From positions 1-64,000 of the forward strand of contig NZ_JBISHH010000022.1 in assembly GCF_045066735.1 (NCBI RefSeq): DNA of 64,000 bases. The letters run 5' to 3'. A model generated the notes under the pieces. That model was given only the letters and a program-made list of their open reading frames with translations, made no database searches and had not been told where the DNA came from. The position numbers were made by a program, and so were the translations under genes. The DNA comes from Algibacter sp045066735. GTDB lineage: Bacteria > Bacteroidota > Bacteroidia > Flavobacteriales > Flavobacteriaceae. Below, piece after piece: positions 1 through 8,415 of the stretch (positions are counted from its first letter, which is position 1; the number at the start of each line of letters is the position of its first letter).

Positions 1-88
1 GGGGCTCACCTCTTACCATTCCGAACAGAGAAGTTAAGCCCATTAGCGCCGATGGTACTGCATTTGTGGGAGAGTAGGTCGTTGCCTT
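1..88 (+). rRNA. rrf: 5S ribosomal RNA, 3' portion
   Basis: The window opens inside a 5S rRNA. The stretch with 'ccgaacagagaagttaagcc', the 'gccgatggtactgc' arm and the final 'gggagagtaggtcg' is the conserved 3' three-quarters of bacterial 5S. Roughly 20-25 bases of the 5' end lie outside the window. As 5S is normally last in an rRNA operon, 16S and 23S genes should lie to the left. A strong terminator follows directly. The exact 3' end (about 85-90) is estimated. Confidence 0.95.
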
Positions 89-92
89 TTTT

Positions 93-127
93 AATCCTCA
101 ACAAGAAATTGTTGAGGATTTTTTTTG
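93..127 (+). terminator. Intrinsic terminator of the rRNA operon
   Basis: An 11-bp perfect stem (93-103 with 110-120, arms aatcctcaaca / tgttgaggatt) is followed by a run of T. It lies a few bases after the 5S rRNA and ends the rRNA transcript. Confidence 0.92.
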
Positions 128-848
128 TTTAATACTTTTTGAAAGCACACCATAATACTTAAACGGCGCTAAATAGTTGAGCATTGGACATGCAGTATGA
201 CGCTGGTCAGATTAAAGGTGATTCCTTATATGGGGGTATTAGAATAGAGCCGTAAAATAATTCGTTTTAAGTGATTTAATAGAAGAAGTACGTAAGACAG
301 TCTAGTTCTGTGATTACTGGTTTTAATGGTTGAGAGACTATTAATCTCTGTTTAAGTGACATTGACATATTTTTATTAAATCAATTGAACAGTCATGGTT
401 TCCAAGTATCAATTTTGTTTTGTTACTCATTCATCTAATTTATAAAAATGGTTACTAACTTTGCCATAGGGACTATTTAGTTTATTCTTACTTGTAGTTA
501 GCGTTGTAAATATTTAGAGATTAGCTATTATGTGGCTAGACTTTCTGGAATAGGTGACTGTAAGTTATATGTTTTAAAGAGAGTAAGTTAATTAATCGTA
601 AATTTAGTTTATTATGGTCTTCAGAATTACTTGTATAGTTTAATTTATCTTATTTATTACCGAGAGAGTCATAGTTATCTTAATATCGTTATTTTAAAAT
701 TTGGACTTCAGGTTAAAGTTTATATCACTTTATTGTAGTTATGAGAACGCACTGTTCTTTAGCAAAAAAAACAGTGCGTTATAGTTATATAATTGGCTTA
801 AACTTATTAGAAACATGTTTTAATAAGAGTTGTATATACTTGTTATGT
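128..848. other. Long AT-rich intergenic region, no gene seen
   Basis: About 720 bases between the rRNA terminator and the convergent end of the exported amidohydrolase gene. All frames are broken by stops, and I see no tRNA, coding pattern or mobile-element ends. The only clear structure is the perfect inverted repeat at 746-780. It may be decayed sequence. Confidence 0.6.
746..780. repeat. Perfect inverted repeat downstream of the amidohydrolase gene
   Basis: Arms aacgcactgtt (746-756) and aacagtgcgtt (770-780) form a perfect 11-bp stem with a 13-base A-rich loop. There is no T-tract after the stem on either strand, so it is not a standard intrinsic terminator. It lies about 70 bases past the stop of the minus-strand gene at 849 and might protect or process that mRNA 3' end. 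Confidence 0.55.
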
Positions 849-2444
849 CTAATTTTTCATAACTTGTTTAACTATAGCTTTTTGTTGGTTTTCATCATAA
901 AATACGGTCATATACATACCTGTTGAAAACTGAGATAAATCTATGCTTCCTTCATTGGTTTTAGTATCAAAAGATTTAACTAATTTTCCTAATGTATTAT
1001 ATACTTTGATTTCTGAAATTTGTTTGGAAGATTTGAAATTGATAATATTATTAGTTGGGTTGGGATATATTGAAAAAGGAAAAGTTTCTAAATTACTGTT
1101 TGACAACGTTGAATCTGTGAGTTCTATGTTGAAGATGGTGTTGTAATATCTATTTGTATCTCCAGATTTAATTGGTCCGATAGAATAGGTTATAACGTAA
1201 TCTCCAATTTGTGAAGTTGATAAATCTATTTCTCCTGTTGCAGAGTTAATTACTAATCCTGAGGAAGAGCTTGTATATTGGCCTCCCGTTACACCCCCGG
1301 TTAACGTTGGGCTAGGATTTGAATCCGTTAAATCGTAAGTATTTGACGAATAGTTGAATGCTGTAAAATTGTTGTAGTGAACATTAATGAACTCTAAAAG
1401 GACATTCGCATAATCTATGGCAAAGGGGCTAAGTGTGTTTGGGCGATTGTCGTAAGGCGCTCCAAGATCTCTAACGCGTCTGTTTACTTCGGTCATTATA
1501 CCATCAACAGTACCACCACCACCAGCACCATCGTTAGTTCCAGTTCCAGAGCCGTGTCTTCTGTTATTGTAATAGTCTCCATCAAAATATGAATTGTTGT
1601 AGGGTCTAGTGTCATCACAAGCGCTATTAGTTGTGGAGTAAACGGAATTACTAGGTACAGCTCTATAACCGTTTTCACCGTTGCGAGTGCATCCAGGATA
1701 GTTATTACTTGCGTAAAATGTGCCAGGTGCATTCTGAAATAATTGACCTAAGCTAAATTCACCTCTAACTAATTCTTCATGATTGTAATTATTTAAATTG
1801 TCGGATTCTAGATTTTTTATTGTTGAAGCATTTATTATTGAGCTTGTATTTAAATCTGAAGTGTTTAATTCTGTTGCCGAAATATTGTATCCAACTTCAA
1901 TTCTAGGTACACTGTGACTTTGACCGTGTAAATCTATATAAATTCCTTTTCCAAAATTGGCTTCTACCGATGCACTGGCTTGATCTATAAAACTATGCCA
2001 TGCATTCCAGAAAAACTCGGCATTAGTATTACCACAGGCGGCTTCATTAATTTCTCGATTAGGGTCTAATTTTTTTCTGTTCAAATTATTAATTATAATA
2101 TGTGCATACCCACCGGTTTGTGCAAATATTTCGTCTTGAATTTGTCTTATTAAAACATCTGTATTGTCGTCTCTTTCATTAGTACCACATGATCGAGTTG
2201 GTAAATAATATGGAGATGATGATGAGTTTGTGGTACTATTGTCGGGATAACTAACTCCGTTTACCGTCCCGCCGGTTAATTTTACACCGCCGTGTGGAGC
2301 AGATATAATAATAGGTAAATTACCAGGTATATATTCTATGTATTCTTTTCCACTGGTGTCAAATTGTGGAATTCCTGGTGTTTGGGCTGATAATACAAAA
2401 AATGTAGATAAGTAGATAAATAGGTAGGTGTAAAATTTCTTCAT
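849..2444 (-). CDS. Exported N-formylglutamate amidohydrolase-like protein with T9SS type A sorting domain
   Basis: 531 residues from the ATG at 2444. The frame opens further upstream (2510), but only this ATG puts a signal peptide (MKKFYTYLFIYLSTFF, ending near SAQ) at the N-terminus. The body resembles the N-formylglutamate amidohydrolase family: SAPHGG at about 48-53 and DLHGQSH near 180 supply the expected metal-binding histidines and acid. A GG-rich Ig-like stretch near residue 400 precedes a type A T9SS sorting domain in the last 75 residues (FSIYPNPTNN, then the GMY motif). It is therefore predicted to be exported across the outer membrane and anchored or released there. Family members are usually cytoplasmic enzymes of histidine degradation; an exported form may cut poly-glutamate or other amides, which is inference. 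It stands alone between two long non-coding regions. Confidence 0.8.
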   Translation of the reverse strand: MKKFYTYLFIYLSTFFVLSAQTPGIPQFDTSGKEYIEYIPGNLPIIISAPHGGVKLTGGTVNGVSYPDNSTTNSSSSPYYLPTRSCGTNERDDNTDVLIRQIQDEIFAQTGGYAHIIINNLNRKKLDPNREINEAACGNTNAEFFWNAWHSFIDQASASVEANFGKGIYIDLHGQSHSVPRIEVGYNISATELNTSDLNTSSIINASTIKNLESDNLNNYNHEELVRGEFSLGQLFQNAPGTFYASNNYPGCTRNGENGYRAVPSNSVYSTTNSACDDTRPYNNSYFDGDYYNNRRHGSGTGTNDGAGGGGTVDGIMTEVNRRVRDLGAPYDNRPNTLSPFAIDYANVLLEFINVHYNNFTAFNYSSNTYDLTDSNPSPTLTGGVTGGQYTSSSSGLVINSATGEIDLSTSQIGDYVITYSIGPIKSGDTNRYYNTIFNIELTDSTLSNSNLETFPFSIYPNPTNNIINFKSSKQISEIKVYNTLGKLVKSFDTKTNEGSIDLSQFSTGMYMTVFYDENQQKAIVKQVMKN

Positions 2445-3136
2445 AAAATATATTTTTGAGGTAAGCATCAAATTTACATTAATAATTTGTGAAAAATCCA
2501 TAAAACGCAATAAAAATACGATGAAGTGATTTTTTTGTGTTTTTGTATGGTAATATTTAGGATTTATATATTTTTTTTTAAAAGATGTACTTTATTGAAT
2601 TGATTAGGTTTACTAATTTTAGCTAGATATTTGTATAATTTTCGAAAGTAAAATTATGGTCTTAATTTTTACATAATAACGTAATATTTACATTGAAAGG
2701 AGTTGCTAGTTATGGATTAAAAAATGGTTTAAGTTGGTGCTCGCAAGAGCGATAGTAGCGGCATTTTTTTTAGCAGAAGGATTAACTAATTTTGTTTGTT
2801 ACTAATTGTATTAGAGTTAACTAGAGTGAATACTTACGTTTACAGTTAAAAGCTCAAAAGGATACAGTGGATAGAACGGTTTTTAATTTTTCTTAAAAAC
2901 TTGCACTTTTAATATTGATTTATTATCGAATTAGTAAAATTCTTTTAGATAATTTTTAATTTATGAATAATATGTGATTTTGAGGAATTTGTTACAAATC
3001 TGTTATACTTTCTCTCCTTTCGTATCAAAAACGGCCTATTTTAAAACTCAATTTTTGTATATTCGCAACGCAAAAAATGGCATCTTTTTATTACTATCCA
3101 TTTTTTTGATATAATAACTCACAAAACATCACTCGA
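2445..3136. other. Long divergent intergenic region with a structured repeat element
   Basis: About 690 bases between two divergent genes. I see no coding sequence. It contains copy A of the dispersed structured element (about 2737-2905) and must also hold the promoters for the amidohydrolase (-) and isocitrate dehydrogenase (+) genes. A near-consensus -7 box, TATATTCG at 3058-3065, is the best candidate for the latter, but I see no matching TTG. Confidence 0.6.
2737..2905 (+). repeat. Dispersed structured intergenic element, copy A
   Basis: The 5' block has a GNRA-type hairpin (gctc-gcaa-gagc, 2739-2750) running into agcgatagtagcggcat (2748-2764) and a T-tract. The 3' block at 2851-2904 reads gatacagtggatag (2861-2874), then cggttttt, then ttaaaaac. 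Both blocks recur in the same order and at nearly the same spacing (133 against 129 nt) on the minus strand at 15955-16125 (copy B). The conserved ends around a variable middle suggest a long hairpin RNA. I cannot match it to a named family from sequence alone. Confidence 0.6.
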
Positions 3137-5347
3137 ATGTCTAAAATTATTTACACGAAAACGGACGAAGCTCCGGCTTTAGCAACGCGCTCTTTTTTAC
3201 CTATTGTTCAAACTTTTGTAAAATCTGCGGGAATTAAAATTGAAACGAAGGATATTTCGTTAGCTGCAAGAATTTTAGCCATTTTTCCTGATTTCTTAAA
3301 TGAAGATCAAAAAGTTTCGGATGATTTAGCTTTTCTAGGAGATTTGGCAAAGCAACCTGAGGCTAATATTATTAAATTACCAAATATTAGTGCTTCAATA
3401 CCGCAGTTAAAGGCTGCTATTTCAGAATTGCAAAGCCAAGGTTTCGCGATTCCAAGTTATCCAGATGAACCTAAAACCGATGTAGAGAAGGAAACCAAAT
3501 CTCGTTACGATAAAATTAAGGGTAGTGCTGTAAATCCGGTATTGCGTGAAGGGAATAGTGATCGTCGTGCACCAAAAGCGGTGAAAAATTACGCAAAGAA
3601 TAACCCGCATTCTATGGGAGCATGGTCTAGTGATTCTAAAACGCATGTTGCCACAATGGAATCTGGTGATTTTTGTCATAATGAGAAATCTGTTACACTT
3701 CCAGAGGCTACAAGCATAAAAATAGAGCTTACTGATGTTAACGGTAATGTTAGCGTTTTAAAAGATAATTTAGGCTTGTTGAAAGGTGAAATTATCGATG
3801 CTACTGTTTTAAGTAAGAAAGCATTAATTAAATTTTTTGAAACAGAATTTGCTGATGCAAAAGCGAATGGCGTGTTGTTATCCTTACACATGAAAGCTAC
3901 CATGATGAAGGTAAGTGACCCTATTATATTTGGGCATGCTGTTCGTGTATATTTAAAAGATGTATTTGAAAAATACGGAGCCACTTTTGATGAAATTGGA
4001 GTTGACGTAAATAATGGATATGGAAATTTAGTTGAAAGTTTACAACAATTACCAGAAGCAAAACAAACCGAAATTAAGGCTGCTATTGATGCTGCTTTTG
4101 AGAGTGGTGCAGATTTAGCTATGGTAAATAGTGATAAAGGTATTACAAACTTACATGTACCAAGTGATGTTATTATTGATGCTTCTATGCCAGCAATGAT
4201 TCGTACGTCTGGACAAATGTGGAATGCATCAGGAGAGTTACAGGATACTAAAGCAGTTATTCCTGATAGTAGTTATGCTGGTATTTATACTGCAACTATT
4301 GATTTTTGTAAAAAACACGGTGCTTTTGATCCGACTACAATGGGAACTGTTCCTAATGTAGGATTAATGGCTCAAAAAGCTGAAGAATATGGTTCTCACG
4401 ATAAAACTTTTGAAATACCATCAAGTGGAATTGTAAAAGTAATTGATGCATCTGGAGCCACTCTATTAGAGCATACGGTTGAAGCTGGAGATATTTGGAG
4501 AATGTGCCAAGCTAAAGATGCACCAATACAAGACTGGGTTAAATTGGCTGTAACTCGTGCGAGAGCATCAGAAACTCCTGCCGTATTTTGGTTAGACGAA
4601 AATAGGGCGCATGATGCTGAACTTATTAAAAAAGTTAATACATACCTAAAAGATCATGATACAACTGGTTTAGATTTACGAATATTATCGCCAATAGACG
4701 CTACGCTTTTTACTTGCGAACGTTTAAAAGATGGTAAAGATACTATTTCTGTTTCAGGAAATGTATTACGTGATTATTTAACCGATTTATTCCCAATTTT
4801 AGAAGTAGGAACCAGTGCTAAAATGTTGTCCATTGTACCATTAATGAATGGTGGAGGATTGTTTGAGACTGGAGCTGGTGGATCTGCACCAAAGCACGTA
4901 CAGCAATTATTAGAAGAAAATCACTTACGTTGGGATTCGTTAGGAGAGTTTTTAGCGCTAGCAGTTTCGCTGGAGCATTTTAGTTTAGCAAACAACAATC
5001 CTAAAGCTAAAGTTTTAGGAGAGGCTCTTGACAATGCGACTGATAAATTATTAGAAAACAGAAAAGGCCCTTCTAGAAAGGTTGGTGAGTTGGACAATAG
5101 AGGTAGTCACTTTTATTTAGCTATGTATTGGGCACAAGAATTAGCAAGGCAAAGTGAAGACGCTGATTTAAAAGCTGAGTTTACTTCAATTGCTAAGCAA
5201 TTAGTAGATAACGAAGCGGTTATTGTTAAAGAACTTATTGATATTCAGGGTTCTTCTGTTGATTTAGGTGGTTATTATGAGCCTAACGAAGATTTAATTA
5301 ATAACGCAATGAGACCGAGTAAAACATTTAATGCTATTTTAAACTAG
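3137..5347 (+). CDS. icd: NADP-dependent isocitrate dehydrogenase, monomeric type
   Basis: 736 residues, the usual length of the monomeric (about 80 kDa) isocitrate dehydrogenases, which are unrelated in length to the 400-residue dimeric enzymes. The N-terminus (IIYTKTDEAPALATRSFLPI) and blocks such as NPVLREGNSDRR, KNNPHSMGAW and GTSAKMLSIVPLMNGGG are diagnostic. It oxidatively decarboxylates isocitrate to 2-oxoglutarate with NADP in the cytoplasmic TCA cycle. The ATG at 3137 starts the conserved N-terminus directly. It is monocistronic, with a bidirectional terminator immediately downstream. Confidence 0.97.
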   Translation: MSKIIYTKTDEAPALATRSFLPIVQTFVKSAGIKIETKDISLAARILAIFPDFLNEDQKVSDDLAFLGDLAKQPEANIIKLPNISASIPQLKAAISELQSQGFAIPSYPDEPKTDVEKETKSRYDKIKGSAVNPVLREGNSDRRAPKAVKNYAKNNPHSMGAWSSDSKTHVATMESGDFCHNEKSVTLPEATSIKIELTDVNGNVSVLKDNLGLLKGEIIDATVLSKKALIKFFETEFADAKANGVLLSLHMKATMMKVSDPIIFGHAVRVYLKDVFEKYGATFDEIGVDVNNGYGNLVESLQQLPEAKQTEIKAAIDAAFESGADLAMVNSDKGITNLHVPSDVIIDASMPAMIRTSGQMWNASGELQDTKAVIPDSSYAGIYTATIDFCKKHGAFDPTTMGTVPNVGLMAQKAEEYGSHDKTFEIPSSGIVKVIDASGATLLEHTVEAGDIWRMCQAKDAPIQDWVKLAVTRARASETPAVFWLDENRAHDAELIKKVNTYLKDHDTTGLDLRILSPIDATLFTCERLKDGKDTISVSGNVLRDYLTDLFPILEVGTSAKMLSIVPLMNGGGLFETGAGGSAPKHVQQLLEENHLRWDSLGEFLALAVSLEHFSLANNNPKAKVLGEALDNATDKLLENRKGPSRKVGELDNRGSHFYLAMYWAQELARQSEDADLKAEFTSIAKQLVDNEAVIVKELIDIQGSSVDLGGYYEPNEDLINNAMRPSKTFNAILN

Positions 5348-5377
5348 GAGCATTTAAATTGTTTTCAAGTTATAATT

Positions 5378-5407
5378 AAAAAAGCACCCAAATGGGTGCT
5401 TTTTTTG
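5378..5407. terminator. Bidirectional intrinsic terminator
   Basis: A GC-containing stem (aaaagcaccca with tgggtgctttt, 2-base loop) is flanked by A on the left and T on the right. It can end icd on the plus strand and the convergent TPR lipoprotein gene on the minus strand. Confidence 0.9.
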
Positions 5408-5427
5408 TTTTATAAAATGTGTGTGTT

Positions 5428-5916
5428 CTAATTATATTTAATAGTTCTAAAGGCTATTTCATTAGCGTAGTTGTAAGCATCTTGATAATACGTCGCTCTC
5501 ATGTTTAAGGCTTCATTGTCGTTTGGGTGATGTTTGAGATAGGTTTGAATGTCGCTTAAAAAATAGGCCTTGTCATTTTTTAAATAAATGATAGCACGAT
5601 TTTTAAAAGCATCTGATGTTTTTCCTTCTAAGTTAATAACTTCATTGAAATTAAACAGAGCATCATCTATAACATTTAAATGATAGAGAGCAATACCTTT
5701 CATTCTATAAGCTATAGCTAGGGTATCTGTTATGTCAATAGCTTTATCACTATACTTAACGGCTGCTCTATAATCTTCTTGAGCATTGTATTGATTTGCT
5801 TTTTTCACATAGTAATTGTAGACCTTAAGCTGGTCTTGTTCAGAAAATCTTGAACCACAATTACAGAGTAAAAAAAGCATAATGCATGACGCTATAATTT
5901 TATACAACTTCTTCAT
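5428..5916 (-). CDS. TPR-repeat lipoprotein
   Basis: 162 residues. A lipoprotein signal peptide ends in the lipobox-like LLCNC (Cys about 20). The rest is built of tetratricopeptide-like helices, for example QEDYRAAVKYSDKAIDI, AYRMKGIALYHLNVIDDALF and AFKNRAIIYLKND, about three to four units. TPR domains bind proteins or peptides, so this is probably an envelope scaffold; the partner is unknown. It converges on icd. Upstream, between it and the WYL regulator gene, is the palindrome at 5962-5978. Confidence 0.8.
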   Translation of the reverse strand: MKKLYKIIASCIMLFLLCNCGSRFSEQDQLKVYNYYVKKANQYNAQEDYRAAVKYSDKAIDITDTLAIAYRMKGIALYHLNVIDDALFNFNEVINLEGKTSDAFKNRAIIYLKNDKAYFLSDIQTYLKHHPNDNEALNMRATYYQDAYNYANEIAFRTIKYN

Positions 5917-5959
5917 AGCTATAATTTTTAATTGTTAGATGTACAAATAAAAACACCAA

Positions 5960-5980
5960 CTGGACAAAACGTGTCCGGTT
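5960..5980 (-). promoter_or_regulatory. Inverted repeat between WYL regulator and TPR lipoprotein genes
   Basis: ggaca-aaacg-tgtcc is a perfect 5-bp palindrome (5962-5976), extended by nearby matches. It lies just after the stop of the WYL regulator gene and upstream of the lipoprotein gene, both on the minus strand. It could be a weak terminator (a broken T run follows on the minus strand) or an operator. I cannot decide. Confidence 0.3.
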
Positions 5981-6018
5981 AAAGACGCATTTAATAAAGA
6001 GGACTTAAATGAAGTAGT

Positions 6019-7008
6019 TTAACGAATAAAATCGGGGTAATAGTGCTGTAAAATAAAATCGTGTTGCTCTACAATGGTTTCTATTAACCACTTTGGCTCT
6101 ATAACTTTTACCCACATATTAAATTTAAATAGCTCAATAAGGAACTCGTAATTGGGTTTTAGCGTTACCGAAATTTCACCAAAGATATCCTGATCTGTAT
6201 AGTCTAAAACGTCGGTATTTATTTTTACTGGACGGCTTAAAATAATTTGGGAATGGTGGAGTGGTTTAGATTCTAAATATTTAAAGTGGTGATTTGCTAC
6301 TTTTAATCTAACGGTTTCTGTTTTGATATCATTATTTAAAATACCAAAGGCATCTTTGAAATAAAAAGATTCATCGAACGAATAAGAATTTTGGACTAAT
6401 TCGTCAGTAATAGTTAGGTTAGAAACCCGTTTATCTAAGCATAGTACTTTTACACCAATAGTTTCATTATAAACTAATAGATACCATGCCTTATTAGCTT
6501 CTTTTATATGTAAAGGTTGCACTTTGGCTTGTTCAATTTCAGTAAAACGATCATCATCATACCAACCTTCATAGTTAATTTTAATATAAACTTTACGTTC
6601 TATAGCTCTAACTAAACCTAAAATATTGATTTCGGTGTTTAAAGACGATTCTTCTGTGGTGATATAAGGAGACCACTGACGCTCTTTGTGACTCGCTAAA
6701 AATAATTCCATTTTATCGAAAACCGTACGATGCGTTTTATTGATTACCGATTGATTGACCATATAATGGCCCTTATGCCTAATGTGTTCAATTTCTACCC
6801 CAAAAAAGGACTCTATATCTTTTACATCCCGACTTATTGTTTTTTCATTACTAACCAATAAACCTTGGTAGAGCCTATCACCAAAATGATAATCTAGGTA
6901 TAATTTTTCTAATGTATTGATTATCTCTTGTCTAGACTTACAATTATTAATGGAAGTCGTTGATAGTATTTCATAAATATGAAATTTTCGTATAAAATCT
7001 GGGGTCAT
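6019..7008 (-). CDS. WYL-domain transcriptional regulator
   Basis: 329 residues. Residues 1-90 are a winged-helix-like DNA-binding part (SRQEIINTLEKLY, then TISRDVKDIESFFGVEIEH). Residues about 130-210 form the WYL domain, with the INYEGWYDDD strand, the PLHIKEANKAWYLLVY core that names the family, and LDKRVSNL; a WCX-like C-terminal extension follows. WYL domains bind nucleic-acid or nucleotide ligands and often control stress or defence genes. No defence genes are adjacent, so its target is unknown. It is divergent from the flippase gene at 7089. Confidence 0.88.
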   Translation of the reverse strand: MTPDFIRKFHIYEILSTTSINNCKSRQEIINTLEKLYLDYHFGDRLYQGLLVSNEKTISRDVKDIESFFGVEIEHIRHKGHYMVNQSVINKTHRTVFDKMELFLASHKERQWSPYITTEESSLNTEINILGLVRAIERKVYIKINYEGWYDDDRFTEIEQAKVQPLHIKEANKAWYLLVYNETIGVKVLCLDKRVSNLTITDELVQNSYSFDESFYFKDAFGILNNDIKTETVRLKVANHHFKYLESKPLHHSQIILSRPVKINTDVLDYTDQDIFGEISVTLKPNYEFLIELFKFNMWVKVIEPKWLIETIVEQHDFILQHYYPDFIR

Positions 7009-7088
7009 TGGGAGAATTTGAGAATTCTAAATTAATAAAATTTCTTGAAATTGTTATATATAGTTCTAATTTAGCACAAAAAATATAG

Positions 7089-8357
7089 TTGCGTTTATTC
7101 AGTAAAAAAGATTTTACAAATACCAAGTGGTATATTCTAGAAAAAATATTTCAGTTGGTTGTGGGTATTTATATCACGCCAAAAATTTTTAATAGTTTAG
7201 GTGCTTATAACTCTGGAGAGTTAGAAATATCCAAAGCCATTGTTGGAGTATTAGCTCCATTTTTTTTCCTAGGTTTATCGGCTATTTGCATTCGGGAATT
7301 AGTGTTTAAGCCAAAAATGAAGCACTATATAGTTGGAACCACTTTAGTGTTAAGATTTTGCAGTTTTCTCTTGCTTTCACTTTGTTTGTTAGGCTATACT
7401 TATTTTACGAATACAAGCGAAATTACTTCTATTGTTTTAATTATTGCGTTTAGTTATTTGTTTAGAATTAGTGATGTTATCGAGTATTATTTTGTAGCGT
7501 TCAAGCAATATAAATATGTTTTTATATGTAAAATTATAACCTTAATACTTGTTTTAGGAGTTCAATATTATGGTGTGGAACGGCACTTTGGCGCGTTTTA
7601 TTTTGCAGGAGTTTTAATTTTTGAATTCGCTATGCAAACCTTTATTTATTTTGGTATTATAACGTATTTTAAAGAATTAAATCTGGCCAAATTATCTTGG
7701 TCTCTCAAATTAGCTAAAAACCTAATGGTTTCAGCTTTCCCTTTATTACTCACCAATTTTGTAATAGTTTTTTACTTAGCGATAGACGATTTTTTTATCA
7801 ATACTTATTTAGGAAATGAAGCCAATGGAGTGTTTTCTGTGGTTAATTTTTTGGTAATTTTTATTACCTGGAATATTGGTGCAGCTTTTATTTATGGCCT
7901 GTATCCAGCTTTAGCCGAATGCTATTTAGTAGATAAAAATTTATACGTTAAGAGGTTGAAATTTATGCTGAAAGTAGTTGTGTTTTTCGGTATAGCTATC
8001 GGGCTGTTTTATACTTTTTTTGGAAATTATATAGTATCGACTCAATATGATAAAAGCTTTGAAACGGCTAAAACCCCATTGATGGTTTTTGCTTGGGCAC
8101 CCCTTTTTGTTTTTGTAGGTATGCTTTTTGAGAAGCACTTGGTAAATCAAAATAAATTAATTAGGAACGTTTATCGTTTTATTTTAGGTTGTGCTGTAAA
8201 CGCTTTGTTGTGCTTTTTATTAATTCCAAAATATCATCTTGTTGGAGCGGCTTTTGCTCTTTTGTTAAGTCATTTTGTTACTAATATTGTGTTTGTTTTT
8301 TTGTATAAATCTTATAGACAAGATATGTGGTTGCTTTTATTGAATAAAGCGAAATAA
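7089..8357 (+). CDS. Polysaccharide flippase (Wzx/MATE-like membrane protein)
   Basis: 422 residues, nearly all in membrane segments (about 12 predicted from hydrophobic blocks). The N-terminal LEKIFQLVVGIYITPKIFNSLGA pattern matches oligosaccharide flippases of the MOP superfamily, which move lipid-linked sugars across the inner membrane. The start must be the TTG at 7089: an in-frame TAG is the codon immediately before it, and the next ATG is about 75 codons in, after the first membrane helices. No glycosyltransferases are adjacent, so the substrate is unknown. Confidence 0.85.
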   Translation: MRLFSKKDFTNTKWYILEKIFQLVVGIYITPKIFNSLGAYNSGELEISKAIVGVLAPFFFLGLSAICIRELVFKPKMKHYIVGTTLVLRFCSFLLLSLCLLGYTYFTNTSEITSIVLIIAFSYLFRISDVIEYYFVAFKQYKYVFICKIITLILVLGVQYYGVERHFGAFYFAGVLIFEFAMQTFIYFGIITYFKELNLAKLSWSLKLAKNLMVSAFPLLLTNFVIVFYLAIDDFFINTYLGNEANGVFSVVNFLVIFITWNIGAAFIYGLYPALAECYLVDKNLYVKRLKFMLKVVVFFGIAIGLFYTFFGNYIVSTQYDKSFETAKTPLMVFAWAPLFVFVGMLFEKHLVNQNKLIRNVYRFILGCAVNALLCFLLIPKYHLVGAAFALLLSHFVTNIVFVFLYKSYRQDMWLLLLNKAK

Positions 8358-8415
8358 TAGTTCGAAATGCTTAGAAGTTAGATGCTTTTATTTATTTTTA
8401 TAAAAAATTCCCTTA

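Noticed and set aside
128..848. tRNA genes or a prophage attachment site next to the rRNA operon
   Set aside because: No cloverleaf, no CCA-adjacent TTCRA arm and no flanking direct repeats could be found by reading.
741..926. Short plus-strand open frame of 61 codons after the rRNA operon
   Set aside because: It overlaps the 3' end of the amidohydrolase gene in antisense, includes the inverted repeat at 746-780, and has no coding features.
2737..2775. Hairpin plus T-tract at 2739-2771 as a simple terminator
   Set aside because: The stem is only 4 bp and the downstream block is conserved with copy B, so it is better read as part of the structured element; no plus-strand gene ends upstream of it.
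6019..7008. WYL regulator as marker of an anti-phage defence island
   Set aside because: Neighbours are a lipoprotein, a flippase and a TonB receptor; no nuclease, restriction or CBASS-type genes are nearby.
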